The position numbers and the translations under genes were made by a program. From the NCBI GenBank assembly GCA_903924465.1, contig CAIYBN010000144.1:248001-312000 (forward strand): 64,000 nt of DNA, in the 5' to 3' direction. Shown piece by piece: positions 16,414 to 26,000 of the stretch; within the stretch, counting starts at the first letter, position 1; the number at the start of each line of letters is the position of its first letter. The notes beneath the pieces are model-generated. The model ran no database searches. It saw nothing but the letters and a program-made list of their open reading frames with translations, and was not told where the DNA came from. This stretch comes from an uncultured Myxococcales bacterium (GTDB taxonomy: Bacteria; Myxococcota_A; UBA9042).

Positions 16414-18018
16414 ATGCCATCCCTCGACCGTGAGCCGCAGTCGAACGAGGATCGCGAGCACCTGCGGCAGCAGATCATCTTGCAGCACTTTCTCCTGAAG
16501 ACGCTGCGCCGACAACCGCGGCTAATTCCCTTGCTGGTGGTCGGTCTCGTAGCGGCACAGGTGCTGTTGCCTGCGCTCGGCCGTGGCGGCGGTGACAATC
16601 CCATGCTGCCGGTCGTTCTGGCTTTCGGCCATCTGGACCACGCCATTCGCGGCGGTGAATGGTGGCGCATCGCGTCCTCCTGGGCGGTGCATCAGGGCAG
16701 TTTTCACCTGCTGGGCAACGTGCTCTTTCTGCTCGTGCTCGGCCGACCGGTGGAGGCGGCGTGGGGACCGGCGCGCAGTTGGCTGATTTGCCTGACCGCT
16801 GGGCTGGCGGGCAGCCTGCTGGCGTTGAACGCCCACACGCCCGTGATGGTCGGCGCTTCCGGCGTCGTCATGGGCCTGTGCGGGGCGACCATTGCCCTGG
16901 GCGTACGGCTCTGGACACGGCTGAGCGGGCCACTTCGGACCGCGCTGGTGTTCGTGCCGGGTGCATTCCTGCTGCTGCGCTTGACGTTTGACGGCCTGTT
17001 CGGCGAGGTCGAGCACCTCAATCCGTACGCGCATCAAGGGGGCGCGCTGGCTGGTTTTGCGATGGGCCTGTGGCTGCAACCGCAGTTGCCGGGCTTGAAT
17101 GGACAACGGACGGCGCGGCGCTGGATGCGTCTGGCGGTGGCTGTGACATCGCTGGTCTTTGCTGTCGCGCTCGGCGAAGCCTTGGGGCACCTGCGTCGAC
17201 CGGCCCGGCTCCCGTCGGTGCAAACCCAGCCCATGGTCGTGGCGGGGCAAACGCTGGCCTTGCCGGACAACGTGCCGCGCGGCTTGCTGAGCCGAGGTCG
17301 CTGCATCGGCGAACACACCAATGTCGACTGGGCGTTGCAAACGGGACGGACCGTCTGCTTCCCGCTGGAGCCTTTTGGCCTCTTGCTGCTCGACCGCCGC
17401 GATCGCCTGCTGACGCTGGATGCCGCCGATCTGGCCGCCATGCGCGCCGCGGATCAGACCGGCCGGTTCGTGCAAAGCCAGCCCAACGTCATGCTCTATC
17501 CGCTGGGCGAGAATTTGCTCTGGCTGCTCCAGGCTCCCGATCCGGCGCTGCGGTGGCATGCCTCAGCGTTGATTCCTCTCCTGCCGCCGCCGGGCTCTGC
17601 CCAGGTGCGGTCGCCGCCGTTGGCGGGTCTGTGGCTGCTGCCGTGGCAGGTGGCCTTGGCGCTTGCGGTCGACATGCCCTTGCCGCGCGTGCTGGATCTG
17701 GGTGACGGCGTGCAACTGCTCCTCGGGCGGGCGCGCACACTCGTGGATCCGCAGGGGCGCGACGCGGTGCCGCTGGCCATCGCGAGCCAGTCGCGGCAGT
17801 TTGTGCGGATTCAGCCCGGCGCGATGGTCTATCCACTGCCGGCGGACCGGCTTGCCGTGCTGCTGGGTCCGGACGGGCGTCTGGACGACTTTGCCGCCCA
17901 CGTGCTGCTCTATCTGCCGCCGTCGGCCGTGCTGCCGCAGCCACCGCTGTCCGCCTGGTTGAACTGGCTCGCGACGCCCTTGGGCCAGCTGCAACCGGCG
18001 ACCTCGACCGCGAAGTGA
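16414..18018 (+). CDS. Rhomboid family intramembrane serine protease with duplicated C-terminal domain
   Basis: Rhomboids cut membrane proteins within the bilayer. The 534-residue protein has six hydrophobic helices in residues 30-250 and the complete catalytic set: HQGSFHLLGNVLFLL with the conserved Asn, Ser149 in the GASG motif, and His207 in YAHQGGALAGF. Residues 265-534 are a soluble extension not found in ordinary rhomboids. It has two related halves: RFVQSQPNVMLYPLGENLLW near residue 350 and QFVRIQPGAMVYPLPADRLA near residue 462. The extension follows the last membrane helix; its side of the membrane is not clear. The neighbouring lipoproteins and thioredoxin suggest envelope work, but no substrate can be named. 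Confidence 0.88.
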   Translation: MPSLDREPQSNEDREHLRQQIILQHFLLKTLRRQPRLIPLLVVGLVAAQVLLPALGRGGGDNPMLPVVLAFGHLDHAIRGGEWWRIASSWAVHQGSFHLLGNVLFLLVLGRPVEAAWGPARSWLICLTAGLAGSLLALNAHTPVMVGASGVVMGLCGATIALGVRLWTRLSGPLRTALVFVPGAFLLLRLTFDGLFGEVEHLNPYAHQGGALAGFAMGLWLQPQLPGLNGQRTARRWMRLAVAVTSLVFAVALGEALGHLRRPARLPSVQTQPMVVAGQTLALPDNVPRGLLSRGRCIGEHTNVDWALQTGRTVCFPLEPFGLLLLDRRDRLLTLDAADLAAMRAADQTGRFVQSQPNVMLYPLGENLLWLLQAPDPALRWHASALIPLLPPPGSAQVRSPPLAGLWLLPWQVALALAVDMPLPRVLDLGDGVQLLLGRARTLVDPQGRDAVPLAIASQSRQFVRIQPGAMVYPLPADRLAVLLGPDGRLDDFAAHVLLYLPPSAVLPQPPLSAWLNWLATPLGQLQPATSTAK

Positions 18019-18078
18019 CGTGCCCACGCGCTTAGGCTAACCTCCACCCCGCGGGCGACGACGCCCGAAGAGCCGACC

Positions 18079-18729
18079 ATGCCGCACACCACGCCTGAAC
18101 AGCCAGCCAAACCGCCGCGCAAAGTGCCGCGCTGGCTGTACCTGATCCTGTTCGTGGTCGTCGTGGCGCTGCCGTTTCTGGGCCGCCTGACGTCCCGTAC
18201 ATCGGCCGACAAGGTGGCACTCGCGGTGCTGACGGAAATGGGCGCCGAGCCAATCAACCGGCCGTTGCGCGACGAAGAACTCGACCTGCCTATCCAGACG
18301 CACGATGGCAAGAGCACGACGTTGCGCGCGCTGATGGCGGGCGGCGACACCGTCATCCTGCATTTCTGGGCGAGCTGGTGCGGGCCATGCATGGAAGAAT
18401 TGCCGGAAATTGGCAAGTTGGCCCAAGCGCTGCGTGGCCGGCGGGTGCAAGTGGTGTCCGTCAGCCACGACGACGCCTGGGCGGACGCGGACGCGGCGCT
18501 GGTCCAGACCAATGGCAAGGCCCAGCCGGATGCCGGCGTGTGGCTGCGCGAGGTGGAAGGACAGTCGGGCGACGAAGGCAAGATGCTGCGGGTTCGCTTG
18601 GGAACGCTGCAACTTCCGGAAACGTACGTCCTGGTCGATGGACAAGCTCTGGTGCGGCTGATTGCCAGCCAGCCGTGGGCCAATCCGCGGCTGCTGGGTG
18701 CGCTGGAGCGATTGGCGCCGCCGCGCTGA
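18079..18729 (+). CDS. TlpA-like membrane-anchored thioredoxin
   Basis: A 216-residue protein with one N-terminal membrane helix (WLYLILFVVVVALPFLG) and a periplasmic thioredoxin-fold domain of the TlpA/ResA type. The active site is HFWASWCGPCMEELPEIGKL, followed by VVSVSHDDAWADADA and the conserved cis-Pro region LPETYVLVDG. Such proteins keep cysteines of exported proteins or cytochrome c apoproteins reduced. No cytochrome genes are near; given the very cysteine-rich exported proteins elsewhere in the window, a general disulfide role is possible, but this is inference. Confidence 0.88.
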   Translation: MPHTTPEQPAKPPRKVPRWLYLILFVVVVALPFLGRLTSRTSADKVALAVLTEMGAEPINRPLRDEELDLPIQTHDGKSTTLRALMAGGDTVILHFWASWCGPCMEELPEIGKLAQALRGRRVQVVSVSHDDAWADADAALVQTNGKAQPDAGVWLREVEGQSGDEGKMLRVRLGTLQLPETYVLVDGQALVRLIASQPWANPRLLGALERLAPPR

Positions 18730-18741
18730 CAAAAGGGCCTT

Positions 18742-19752
18742 GTGAACGAGACGCAGCAGCAGCCGCAAGAAGTGCCGCAACTGGCTGAACCCGTGCTGTT
18801 GCCGCCGCGTGGGCTGTGGGCAGTGGCGCTGGCGTTGTTCGTCCTGACGGCGATCGCGGGCGTGCTGTGGGCGCCGCCGCTGCGACCGCGGCTGCAGCCG
18901 AACCTGACGCTGGATACGTGGCACGACGTCGATCTCGCGGCGATGCGGCAGACGGACGACGCCTTGCTGCGCTTGACCGCGGCGTCGCCGGAGCAACGGG
19001 AACTGGAGCGGACGATTCAGGCGCAATTCAAGCTGTACCTGAAACGCGAAGCGGCGCTCAGCGGCCAGACGGCGGACGATGCGGCAGCGCGAATGGCGCT
19101 CGGTGCGGTCGAGGAGTCCGTGCGCACGCTCGTGCAGCGCCATGGCGCGGATGCGCTGCGGCGTTTGGCCGTGCAGTTTGGCCGCGATGTCCACGCCGCG
19201 CTGGCGACCGCCATTGCAGCGGCACACGCGGCGCGTCAGCCTTTTGCCGTGCACCTGCAAGCCCAGCCCCTGCCAGCCGATGTCTCGGCGCTGACCGACT
19301 TGTCGGGAGCCTTGGGCACGACGCTGGAGCGCATCGGCATCGACCGGCAAGTGCACGACGGCAAGCTGGACCCGGTCGCGGGTCAAGTCATCGAGGCGAT
19401 TGCCCAGGTGAGGTTCCTGCAACTGGGCGCGCGCGTGCCGGGCGGCGCCCCGCAAGTGGCTTCGTCCGAGTGGTTCCTGGTGCAGCATTTCCGCGTGGAA
19501 GCGCACGCGGGCCTGGATCTGCAGCGGCGCCTGGCGTTGCTGGATGAGCTGGCCACGAACGATCCGGCCTATCCGGGCGAGTATGCCCGCGGCATCCTGC
19601 TGGCGCGGGAAGAGCAATTTGCCAAAGCGATTCCCTGGTTTGAACGCGCGAGTCGCCACGGGCCTTTCGCCCGGCAGGCGCGCGACAACGCCCGCTGGTG
19701 TCGGGAACGCGCGCAGCAGGCGGCTACTTTACCGCCGCCGCCAGCGCCGTAA
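18742..19752 (+). CDS. Membrane protein with TPR-like C terminus
   Basis: The 336-residue product begins at a GTG 12 bases after the thioredoxin stop. One membrane helix near residues 25-50 (LWAVALALFVLTAIAGVLW) is followed by a helical domain and, at the C terminus, TPR-like units (AHAGLDLQRRLALLDELATN, REEQFAKAIPWFERASRHG). The last 29 bases overlap the 3' end of murD on the other strand. It is likely in one operon with the rhomboid and thioredoxin genes. Function unknown. Confidence 0.7.
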   Translation: MNETQQQPQEVPQLAEPVLLPPRGLWAVALALFVLTAIAGVLWAPPLRPRLQPNLTLDTWHDVDLAAMRQTDDALLRLTAASPEQRELERTIQAQFKLYLKREAALSGQTADDAAARMALGAVEESVRTLVQRHGADALRRLAVQFGRDVHAALATAIAAAHAARQPFAVHLQAQPLPADVSALTDLSGALGTTLERIGIDRQVHDGKLDPVAGQVIEAIAQVRFLQLGARVPGGAPQVASSEWFLVQHFRVEAHAGLDLQRRLALLDELATNDPAYPGEYARGILLAREEQFAKAIPWFERASRHGPFARQARDNARWCRERAQQAATLPPPPAP

Positions 19753-21199
19753 CCGCTTCCTGAAACACGTCGCCGCGGTGGGCATAGCTCTTGAACATGT
19801 CAAAGCTGGCACACGCCGGACTCAGCAGCACCACGCCGCCCGGTGACGCCAGCTGCAGACCGCGCGCCACTGCTTCCTGCATCGAATTGCAGCGCTCGAC
19901 GGGCAGCGACTCCGGCAGCGTCCGGGCAATCCGCTCGGCTGTTTGGCCGATCAGCAGGGCGCAAGCCGCGCGCTGGCCGACGACGTCGCCCAATTGCGCA
20001 AAATCGGAGTCTTTCTCACTGCCGCCGCCGATCCAGACGAGCTTCTCGCCCGGCTTCAGCGCGATCGCCTCGAGCCCGGCGATCGCCGCGTGCGGATTGG
20101 TCGCCTTGGAATCGTCGACAAAGCGCACTTGACCAATGCTGCCCGCCGGTTCCAGACGATGCGACGGTAGGGAAAAGGTCTGCAAGCCGCGGCGGATCGC
20201 GGCCAGCGGGACGCCGAGACCGATCGCCAAGCCACACGCCGCCAGCGCGTTCTCCACGTTGTGAACACCGATGATCGGCGCCTTGCCCAGACGACCCAAT
20301 TCGCTGAACCAGCCCAGCTCCACGCGCGCGTCAGGTGCCAGAGACCAGATCAGCCGCTCGCCGTCAAAGCCCAAGCCGACGTCGGGAACGTGATGAATCG
20401 AAAACGCTTGAAAATTCAGGGATCTCGCGGCCTGCGCCTGTCGGTGCGGCGCCAGATCGGGATCGTCGCCGTTCACGAGAAATGTGTCGCCCATGCCCAT
20501 CGCGCGGCCGACCGCCACTTTTTGCGCGACGTACGCGGCAAAATCGCCGCCAAACCAGTCCATGTGGTCTTCCGCGACGTTGGTCACAACGGCGACGCGC
20601 GGCCGAAACAGCGAGCAGGCATAGAGCTGAAATCCACTGATTTCGGCGACAACCACGTCATCCGGGCCCATCGTGTCGAGGAAATCGCAGAGCGGATCGC
20701 CGATGTTGCCGCCGACCACCACCGTTCGACCGGCTTCGCGCAGCAGATGCGCCACCCACAGCGTCGTCGTGGTCTTGCCGTCCGTGCCGGTAATCGCCGC
20801 AATGGGATGGCCCGCGCCGTGGTTGGCGGCGCGATCCAGCCGGTAGAACAGCTCGACTTCGCTCACCACCGCCGTCGCCAGTGCCGCGATGCCCTGGTAC
20901 CGCGGCGTGTGGGGCATCAACCCGGGCGAGACCACAAAGATGTCGCCGCGCCGACCGATTGGCCCCACGCCACCGAGCCCAACCTGCGCCACCACGCGTT
21001 TGTCCAGCGCCGCGAGCGACTGCGCCAACTTCTCCGCCGGCTGGTCGTCAATCGCCAGCACTTCCGCGCCGCGCTTGCACAGCGCGTTCGCCGCACTCAC
21101 GCCGGACTTGCCCAGGCCGACGACGGTGAAACTGGCGCCCGTCAGGTCGTCCCACACCGCGCGCGTGGCCAGCGTTGCATTGCGTTCCAGGCTGTTCAT
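19724..21199 (-). CDS. murD: UDP-N-acetylmuramoylalanine--D-glutamate ligase
   Basis: MurD adds D-glutamate to UDP-MurNAc-L-Ala in peptidoglycan precursor synthesis. The 491-residue protein shows the N-terminal Rossmann motif VVGLGKSGVSAANAL, the ATP loop ITGTDGKTTTT, a VAEISGFQLY strand, VTNVAEDHMDWFGGDFAAYV, and a C-terminal domain with RFVDDSKATNPHAAIAGLEA. I start at the ATG at 21199, since the region upstream is not part of the domain. It follows the murC-like gene by seven bases on the same strand. No other dcw-cluster gene is nearby, so this pair is detached from the usual cell-wall cluster. Confidence 0.95.
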   Translation of the reverse strand: MNSLERNATLATRAVWDDLTGASFTVVGLGKSGVSAANALCKRGAEVLAIDDQPAEKLAQSLAALDKRVVAQVGLGGVGPIGRRGDIFVVSPGLMPHTPRYQGIAALATAVVSEVELFYRLDRAANHGAGHPIAAITGTDGKTTTTLWVAHLLREAGRTVVVGGNIGDPLCDFLDTMGPDDVVVAEISGFQLYACSLFRPRVAVVTNVAEDHMDWFGGDFAAYVAQKVAVGRAMGMGDTFLVNGDDPDLAPHRQAQAARSLNFQAFSIHHVPDVGLGFDGERLIWSLAPDARVELGWFSELGRLGKAPIIGVHNVENALAACGLAIGLGVPLAAIRRGLQTFSLPSHRLEPAGSIGQVRFVDDSKATNPHAAIAGLEAIALKPGEKLVWIGGGSEKDSDFAQLGDVVGQRAACALLIGQTAERIARTLPESLPVERCNSMQEAVARGLQLASPGGVVLLSPACASFDMFKSYAHRGDVFQEAVTALAAAVK

Positions 21200-21206
21200 G
21201 CTGGCC

Positions 21207-22619
21207 TCACGAATGGCTGTTGCGCAGCGCCGCGTAGCGATCCGCCATCTGGAACAGGTCGTCGCCGCCAAAGAAGAGCACGGTCGCCGGCGCCACCACC
21301 TGCTGTTGCAGCCAGACCGGAATGTCGTCCAGCGCGTGCACGTACGTCACGTCCGGCACGACCTCGCGGATCTTGGCGCACAGCGTGTGCACGTCGGTGC
21401 CCGGAATCGGCACTTCGCCTGCGGTATACAGCTCCGTGACCAACACGCGATCGGCCAGCTTGAACGCCTCGCGGTAGTCGTCCTGCAGGTAGTGAATCAT
21501 CGTGAAGCGGTAGGGCTTGAACACGGCGATGATCGGACCGTTGGCCTGCTCCTTCGCCGCTTCCAGGACGCGCGCGATGCCGGTCGGATGGGAAATGTAG
21601 TCCTTGACCACTTCCACGCCGTTGGCGTCGACCAGCGTGAAGCGGTTCTCCAGGCCCTTGTAGGTCGGCACGGCGTCGCGAATATCGGCGAAAGACGCAC
21701 CCGCCGCCAGCGCCGTCGCGATCGCGCCCAGGATATTCGACGCGTTGTACTTACCCGGCAGCGCCGTGTGCACGCGTCCCAGCAGCTGATACGAGCCATC
21801 TTCCTGACGCTGCTCCACGTCAAAGCTCGCCGCCATCCGCCGCGTTTCCACGTTCGAGCCGCGGATATCGGCCGCCGCGCCAAAGCCAAAGGTCAGCAGC
21901 TTGGCTCCCGACGGCAGCTGCAGCTTGCTCAGGATCTTGCGCACCCCGCCGTCGTCCGCGTTCAGCACCGCCACGCGCAGGTTCCTGTTGTCATGGAAGA
22001 ATTGCAGCACGGCCGCTTCCAGCTTGGACCACTCCGGATAGTAGTTCAGGTGGTCCAGCTCCAGGTTGTTCAGCACCGCGTATTCCGGCTGACTGTTGAC
22101 CAGCGAACCGTCAGATTCGTCCACTTCCGCGACCAGCCATTCGCCGCGCTTGCCCGCGACCGGCGCCCGCGCGTTGAGCCGGTAGTTCTCCAGCATGCCG
22201 CCGATGACAAAGCCCGGCTGATAGCCCGCCTGATCCAGCAGCCACGCGATGCCCGCCGAGACCGTGCCCTTTCCGTGCGTGCCGATGACGCCGACGCCGT
22301 GCACGCCTTCCAGCAGCGCGCCCAGCGCCTCGGACCGGTGCAGCAGGCGCAGGCCATCGTGCTTGGCCGCGACCAGCTCCGGATTGCCCGACGGAATCGC
22401 CGTCGAGACGATGACCGTATCCGCCTTGCCCAGGTTGTCCGGCTTCTGGCCGATGGTGATCGGAATGCCCAGTTCGCGCAGCTGCAGCGTGATCTGCGAC
22501 TCGCGCACGTCCGAGCCCTGCACCCGCAAGCCGCGGGCGTGCAACAGGCGCGCGACGGCCGAGACGCCAATCCCGCCGATGCCGATGAGGTGGTAGATGC
22601 CAGGCGTGAGGACGGTCAT
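21207..22619 (-). CDS. murC: UDP-N-acetylmuramate--L-alanine ligase-like protein (MurC/Mpl family)
   Basis: A 470-residue Mur ligase of the MurC/Mpl branch, which joins L-alanine (or a peptide, in Mpl) to UDP-MurNAc. The N-terminal YHLIGIGGIGVSAVARLL, GSDVRESQITLQL, the DESDGSLVNSQPEYAVLNN strand and LELDHLNYYPEWSKLEAAV fit this branch. Two positions depart from the usual: the ATP loop reads GTHGKGTVSAG (residues 113-123) instead of GTHGKTTTT, resembling FolC loops, and the family DDYGHHPTE motif reads KDYISHPTG. It lies directly before murD, which supports a cell-wall role; whether it is the essential MurC or a paralogue cannot be settled from this window. Confidence 0.82.
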   Translation of the reverse strand: MTVLTPGIYHLIGIGGIGVSAVARLLHARGLRVQGSDVRESQITLQLRELGIPITIGQKPDNLGKADTVIVSTAIPSGNPELVAAKHDGLRLLHRSEALGALLEGVHGVGVIGTHGKGTVSAGIAWLLDQAGYQPGFVIGGMLENYRLNARAPVAGKRGEWLVAEVDESDGSLVNSQPEYAVLNNLELDHLNYYPEWSKLEAAVLQFFHDNRNLRVAVLNADDGGVRKILSKLQLPSGAKLLTFGFGAAADIRGSNVETRRMAASFDVEQRQEDGSYQLLGRVHTALPGKYNASNILGAIATALAAGASFADIRDAVPTYKGLENRFTLVDANGVEVVKDYISHPTGIARVLEAAKEQANGPIIAVFKPYRFTMIHYLQDDYREAFKLADRVLVTELYTAGEVPIPGTDVHTLCAKIREVVPDVTYVHALDDIPVWLQQQVVAPATVLFFGGDDLFQMADRYAALRNSHS

Positions 22620-23000
22620 GGTGGGCTCGCAGGCGTGGATCGGGTGCGCACGGGGCGCGGGACGCGTTTAGCAGAGGCGCGGGATTGTGTCGATCCTTGG
22701 GTCGTGAACGGATGGCTCGATCCGGGAGTGGTGGATGTCGGGATGCTCCGTCCGCTGCTGTGCATGCGGAGGTGGGCGGCCGTCCGCAACGTGTTTCCCC
22801 ACCTTGGCAACGCAACATGGCAACGCTGCTGCCCGCAAGCCCGGGATCATCCGGGCGTTCCGCTGACAGGGGAATAGAAATACCAAGCCATTCAAACCGC
22901 TGTGCCGTTTTCTGTTGACCGACCCACGTGTGGTGGGTACGTTGAGTCTCTCTCGGTGGCCGTGCGGGCTGCCCCGTTTCATCCCCCTCAAGAGGTCCCC
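22620..23000. other. Divergent intergenic region between murC-like and the giant cysteine-rich gene
   Basis: No protein-coding frame is convincing in these 381 bases. The middle part (22870-22920) is lower in GC than its surroundings. It must hold the promoters of both the murC-murD pair and the four-gene cysteine-rich operon; the only clear signal is the palindrome and promoter-like pair described separately. Confidence 0.6.
22915..22943 (+). promoter_or_regulatory. Promoter-like sequence with a palindromic operator in its spacer
   Basis: TTGACC at 22915-22920 and TACGTT at 22938-22943 are separated by 17 bases, the ideal sigma-70 distance, though the -10 match is weak. The spacer and the first base of the -10 hexamer contain the perfect inverted repeat ACCCAC-N5-GTGGGT (22922-22938). 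A repressor bound there would block polymerase. The giant gene's ATG is 58 bases downstream. Confidence 0.45.
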
Positions 23001-26000
23001 ATGGCGCATCGCGGCGAATGGATTTCTGTGGCTTTCAAGGGCTGCAGAGGGCACTTTCGGTTCGCGCGTGTGCTGGCATTGTGCTTGTCGACGCTGCTGG
23101 GCCTGTGGACCAAACCCGCCAGCGCCGCGTGCGACAGTGCCGGGTTTTGCTGCGCCGGACAGAACGTGTACCTGTGCAAGGCTGACGGTTCGGCAGACGT
23201 GTCGTACGCCCCAAGCGAGACCTGCAGCGCAGCGGGCTGTACGAATATTTCTGAATGGAGCATGACGGGTTGCGTCGGCAATGGTACGTCGGATTGGGCG
23301 CATACCAGCTTCTGCACGAACAATTGCCAGGCCGGTTGTACCGGTCTCGATTGTCCCGGCACCTGCGCGTCGGGCACCTTGTGCGTTCACGGAGCGTGCC
23401 AACCGTATCGACGAGGTGTGATCAGCGACTGGCGGCTATCGGCATGGGGCTATGCCAGCAGCACGGCTGCACCCGATTCCGGCCTCCACGCGATGTGCAG
23501 CACGGCCACGTGGTCCGCGGGCATCAAGATGGACAACACATTGACGTACTGGGGCACAGAACCGGCCAACGTCCCGCTTTTTGCCAATGCCGCCAACATC
23601 GCCATCACCGACGCGCAACAAATCGCTTGCGCGGATACCCACTTGCTGGTCCTGCGTTCAGACGGTACGGTGACAAGAATCGGCGCAACCGATCCGTACA
23701 TGCCGACAGGGCTGTCCGGCATCAAGTCCATCGCCGCGTCGCAGCACAGCAACGCCGTCGTACGCCAGGATGGCAGCATCACCGTGTGGGGCGCTCCTGA
23801 TTTTGTTACGTTTTACTATTCAGGCGATCCATCATTCCAGAAGGTGTTGAACGACAATCAAGGCTCGGCGGGCTACGTCTCGGTCGCCGGCCAGTACTAC
23901 TCGGACGCTGGTTACATGGGTGTCAAGTCCGACGGCACCGTGGTGGTTGCCGGGCGAACGCTGGACAATCACGGCTGGAACCCGACGCCGCCTGCACAGG
24001 TCACGGGTGTGGTCAGCGCCGCGATCAGCTTGGTCTACGCCATGGCGCTGAAGCAGGACGGCTCAGTCGTGGTGTGGGACACGGGCAACAACATCGTCGC
24101 GAATCCGCCCGGGTTGAAGCCCTGTGTCGCCGTGGCGGTGCTCTACCAGGTGCCCGTGGCGCTGCAGGTCGACGGCACGATTGCAGTTTGGGGCAACTCG
24201 TTCGGGGGGACGACAACCATCGGCAAAGCGCTGATCGCTGCGCTCGCGACCGTCCACAACGCGTTCTTCGTGGACCAGACCGGCTTGGGCGTCCTGACCG
24301 ACGACGCCCCGTGCGGCGCGGTCTCGGCGCTCGGCTGCTGCAACGGCGACCAGCGCTATTGGTGCGATGCGACTGGCTTGAAATCGGAAGCGTGCGCGGC
24401 GGGCACTTGTGGCTGGCAAACCCACAGCAGCCACTTCTGCGACACCCATTGCGGCGGCGCGGCGGCCGGCTGCTACTGCGACAGCCTCTGCGGCACCTAC
24501 GGCGACTGCTGCAACGCGGACGGCACCGGCGCGGCGGGGAATAGCTGCGGCGGCTCAGTGTGCGGCGCATGCTCGGGTGGGATATCCGCCTTTGCCGCCA
24601 ACGAATACCAGTGCACCAGTGCGGGAGGATCCGCACCCGGAGGCGGAGAAGTGCCCCTGCGCTCGTGCGTGTGCGTCCCCAGTTGCACTGGCAAGCAGTG
24701 CGGCTCGGACGGCTGCGGCGGCTCGTGCGACAAGGGCTCCTGCGACGACGGCAATCCGTGCACGCAGGCCGACAAGTGCAGCGGCGAGGCGTGCGTGGGG
24801 ACGCCAAAGAATTGCGACGACGGCAATCCGTGCACGACCGACGCATGCAGCGTCCAGAACGGCCAACCTGCGTGCGAGAACACCAACAGCACCGACCCGT
24901 GCACCGACGGCAACGCCTGCACCGTGGGCGACACGTGCGCGGGCGGCGCGTGCGGACCGGGCACGGGCTCGCTGGCATGCGACGATGCCAACCCCTGCAC
25001 GGACGACAGCTGTGTCCCCGCGACCGGTTGCGTGTTCGCCAACAATTCAGCCGCTTGCAGCGACGGCAACGCTTGCACGACGGGCGACGTGTGCGCCAGC
25101 GGCAGCTGCGCCGGACCACAGCCGGTCGACTGCGACGATGGCAACCCGTGCACCGACGACAGCTGCGACGCCGCGGTGGGCTGCAAACACGCGCCCAACG
25201 CCGCCACGTGCGACGATCACAGCAACTGCACGAGCGGCGATACCTGCACCAACGGCAAGTGTTCGGGCACGGGCGTGCTCAGCTGCGACGACGGCAATCC
25301 CTGCACCAGCGACGATTGCCTGGACGCGACGACTTGCGCACCGAAGACCAACTCGCCTGACGGCTCAAAGTGCGCGGATGGCAGCGCGTGTCACTTGCCC
25401 GGGACATGCCAGTCCGGTCAATGCGCCGGCATGAAAAATCTGGATTGCGACGACAAAAATCCTTGCACCGACGACAGTTGCGACAGCGCCAAGGGCTGCA
25501 CCCACGCCAACAACACGGCGCCCTGCAACGACGGCAACGCGTGCACTTCGGGCGACACCTGCGCGGCCGGTGCCTGCGTGCCCGGCGGACCACTCGCGAG
25601 CTGCGACGACAAGAATCCGTGCACGGACGACTGCGATCCGTCGAGCGGCTGCGTCAAGATCTTCAACACCGCTGCGTGCGACGACGGCTCCGTGTGCACG
25701 CAAGCCGACAAGTGCAGCGCCGGCACCTGCGTGGGCAGCAGCCCGAAGACCTGCGACGACGGCAATCCGTGCACTTTTGACAACTGCAACGCGCTTGCCG
25801 GCTGCCAGCACAGCTTTCGGTCCGCGGCCTGCGACGACGGCAACTCATGCACAACCGGCGACTATTGCTGGCAGGGCAGTTGCACCGGCGGCGCCGCACC
25901 CGGTTGCGACGACGGCAACGCCTGCACGAGCGACGCGTGCGACCCTGCCAAGGGCTGCTTCCACAAGAACAGCACCGCGCCGTGCGACGACAAGAACGCC

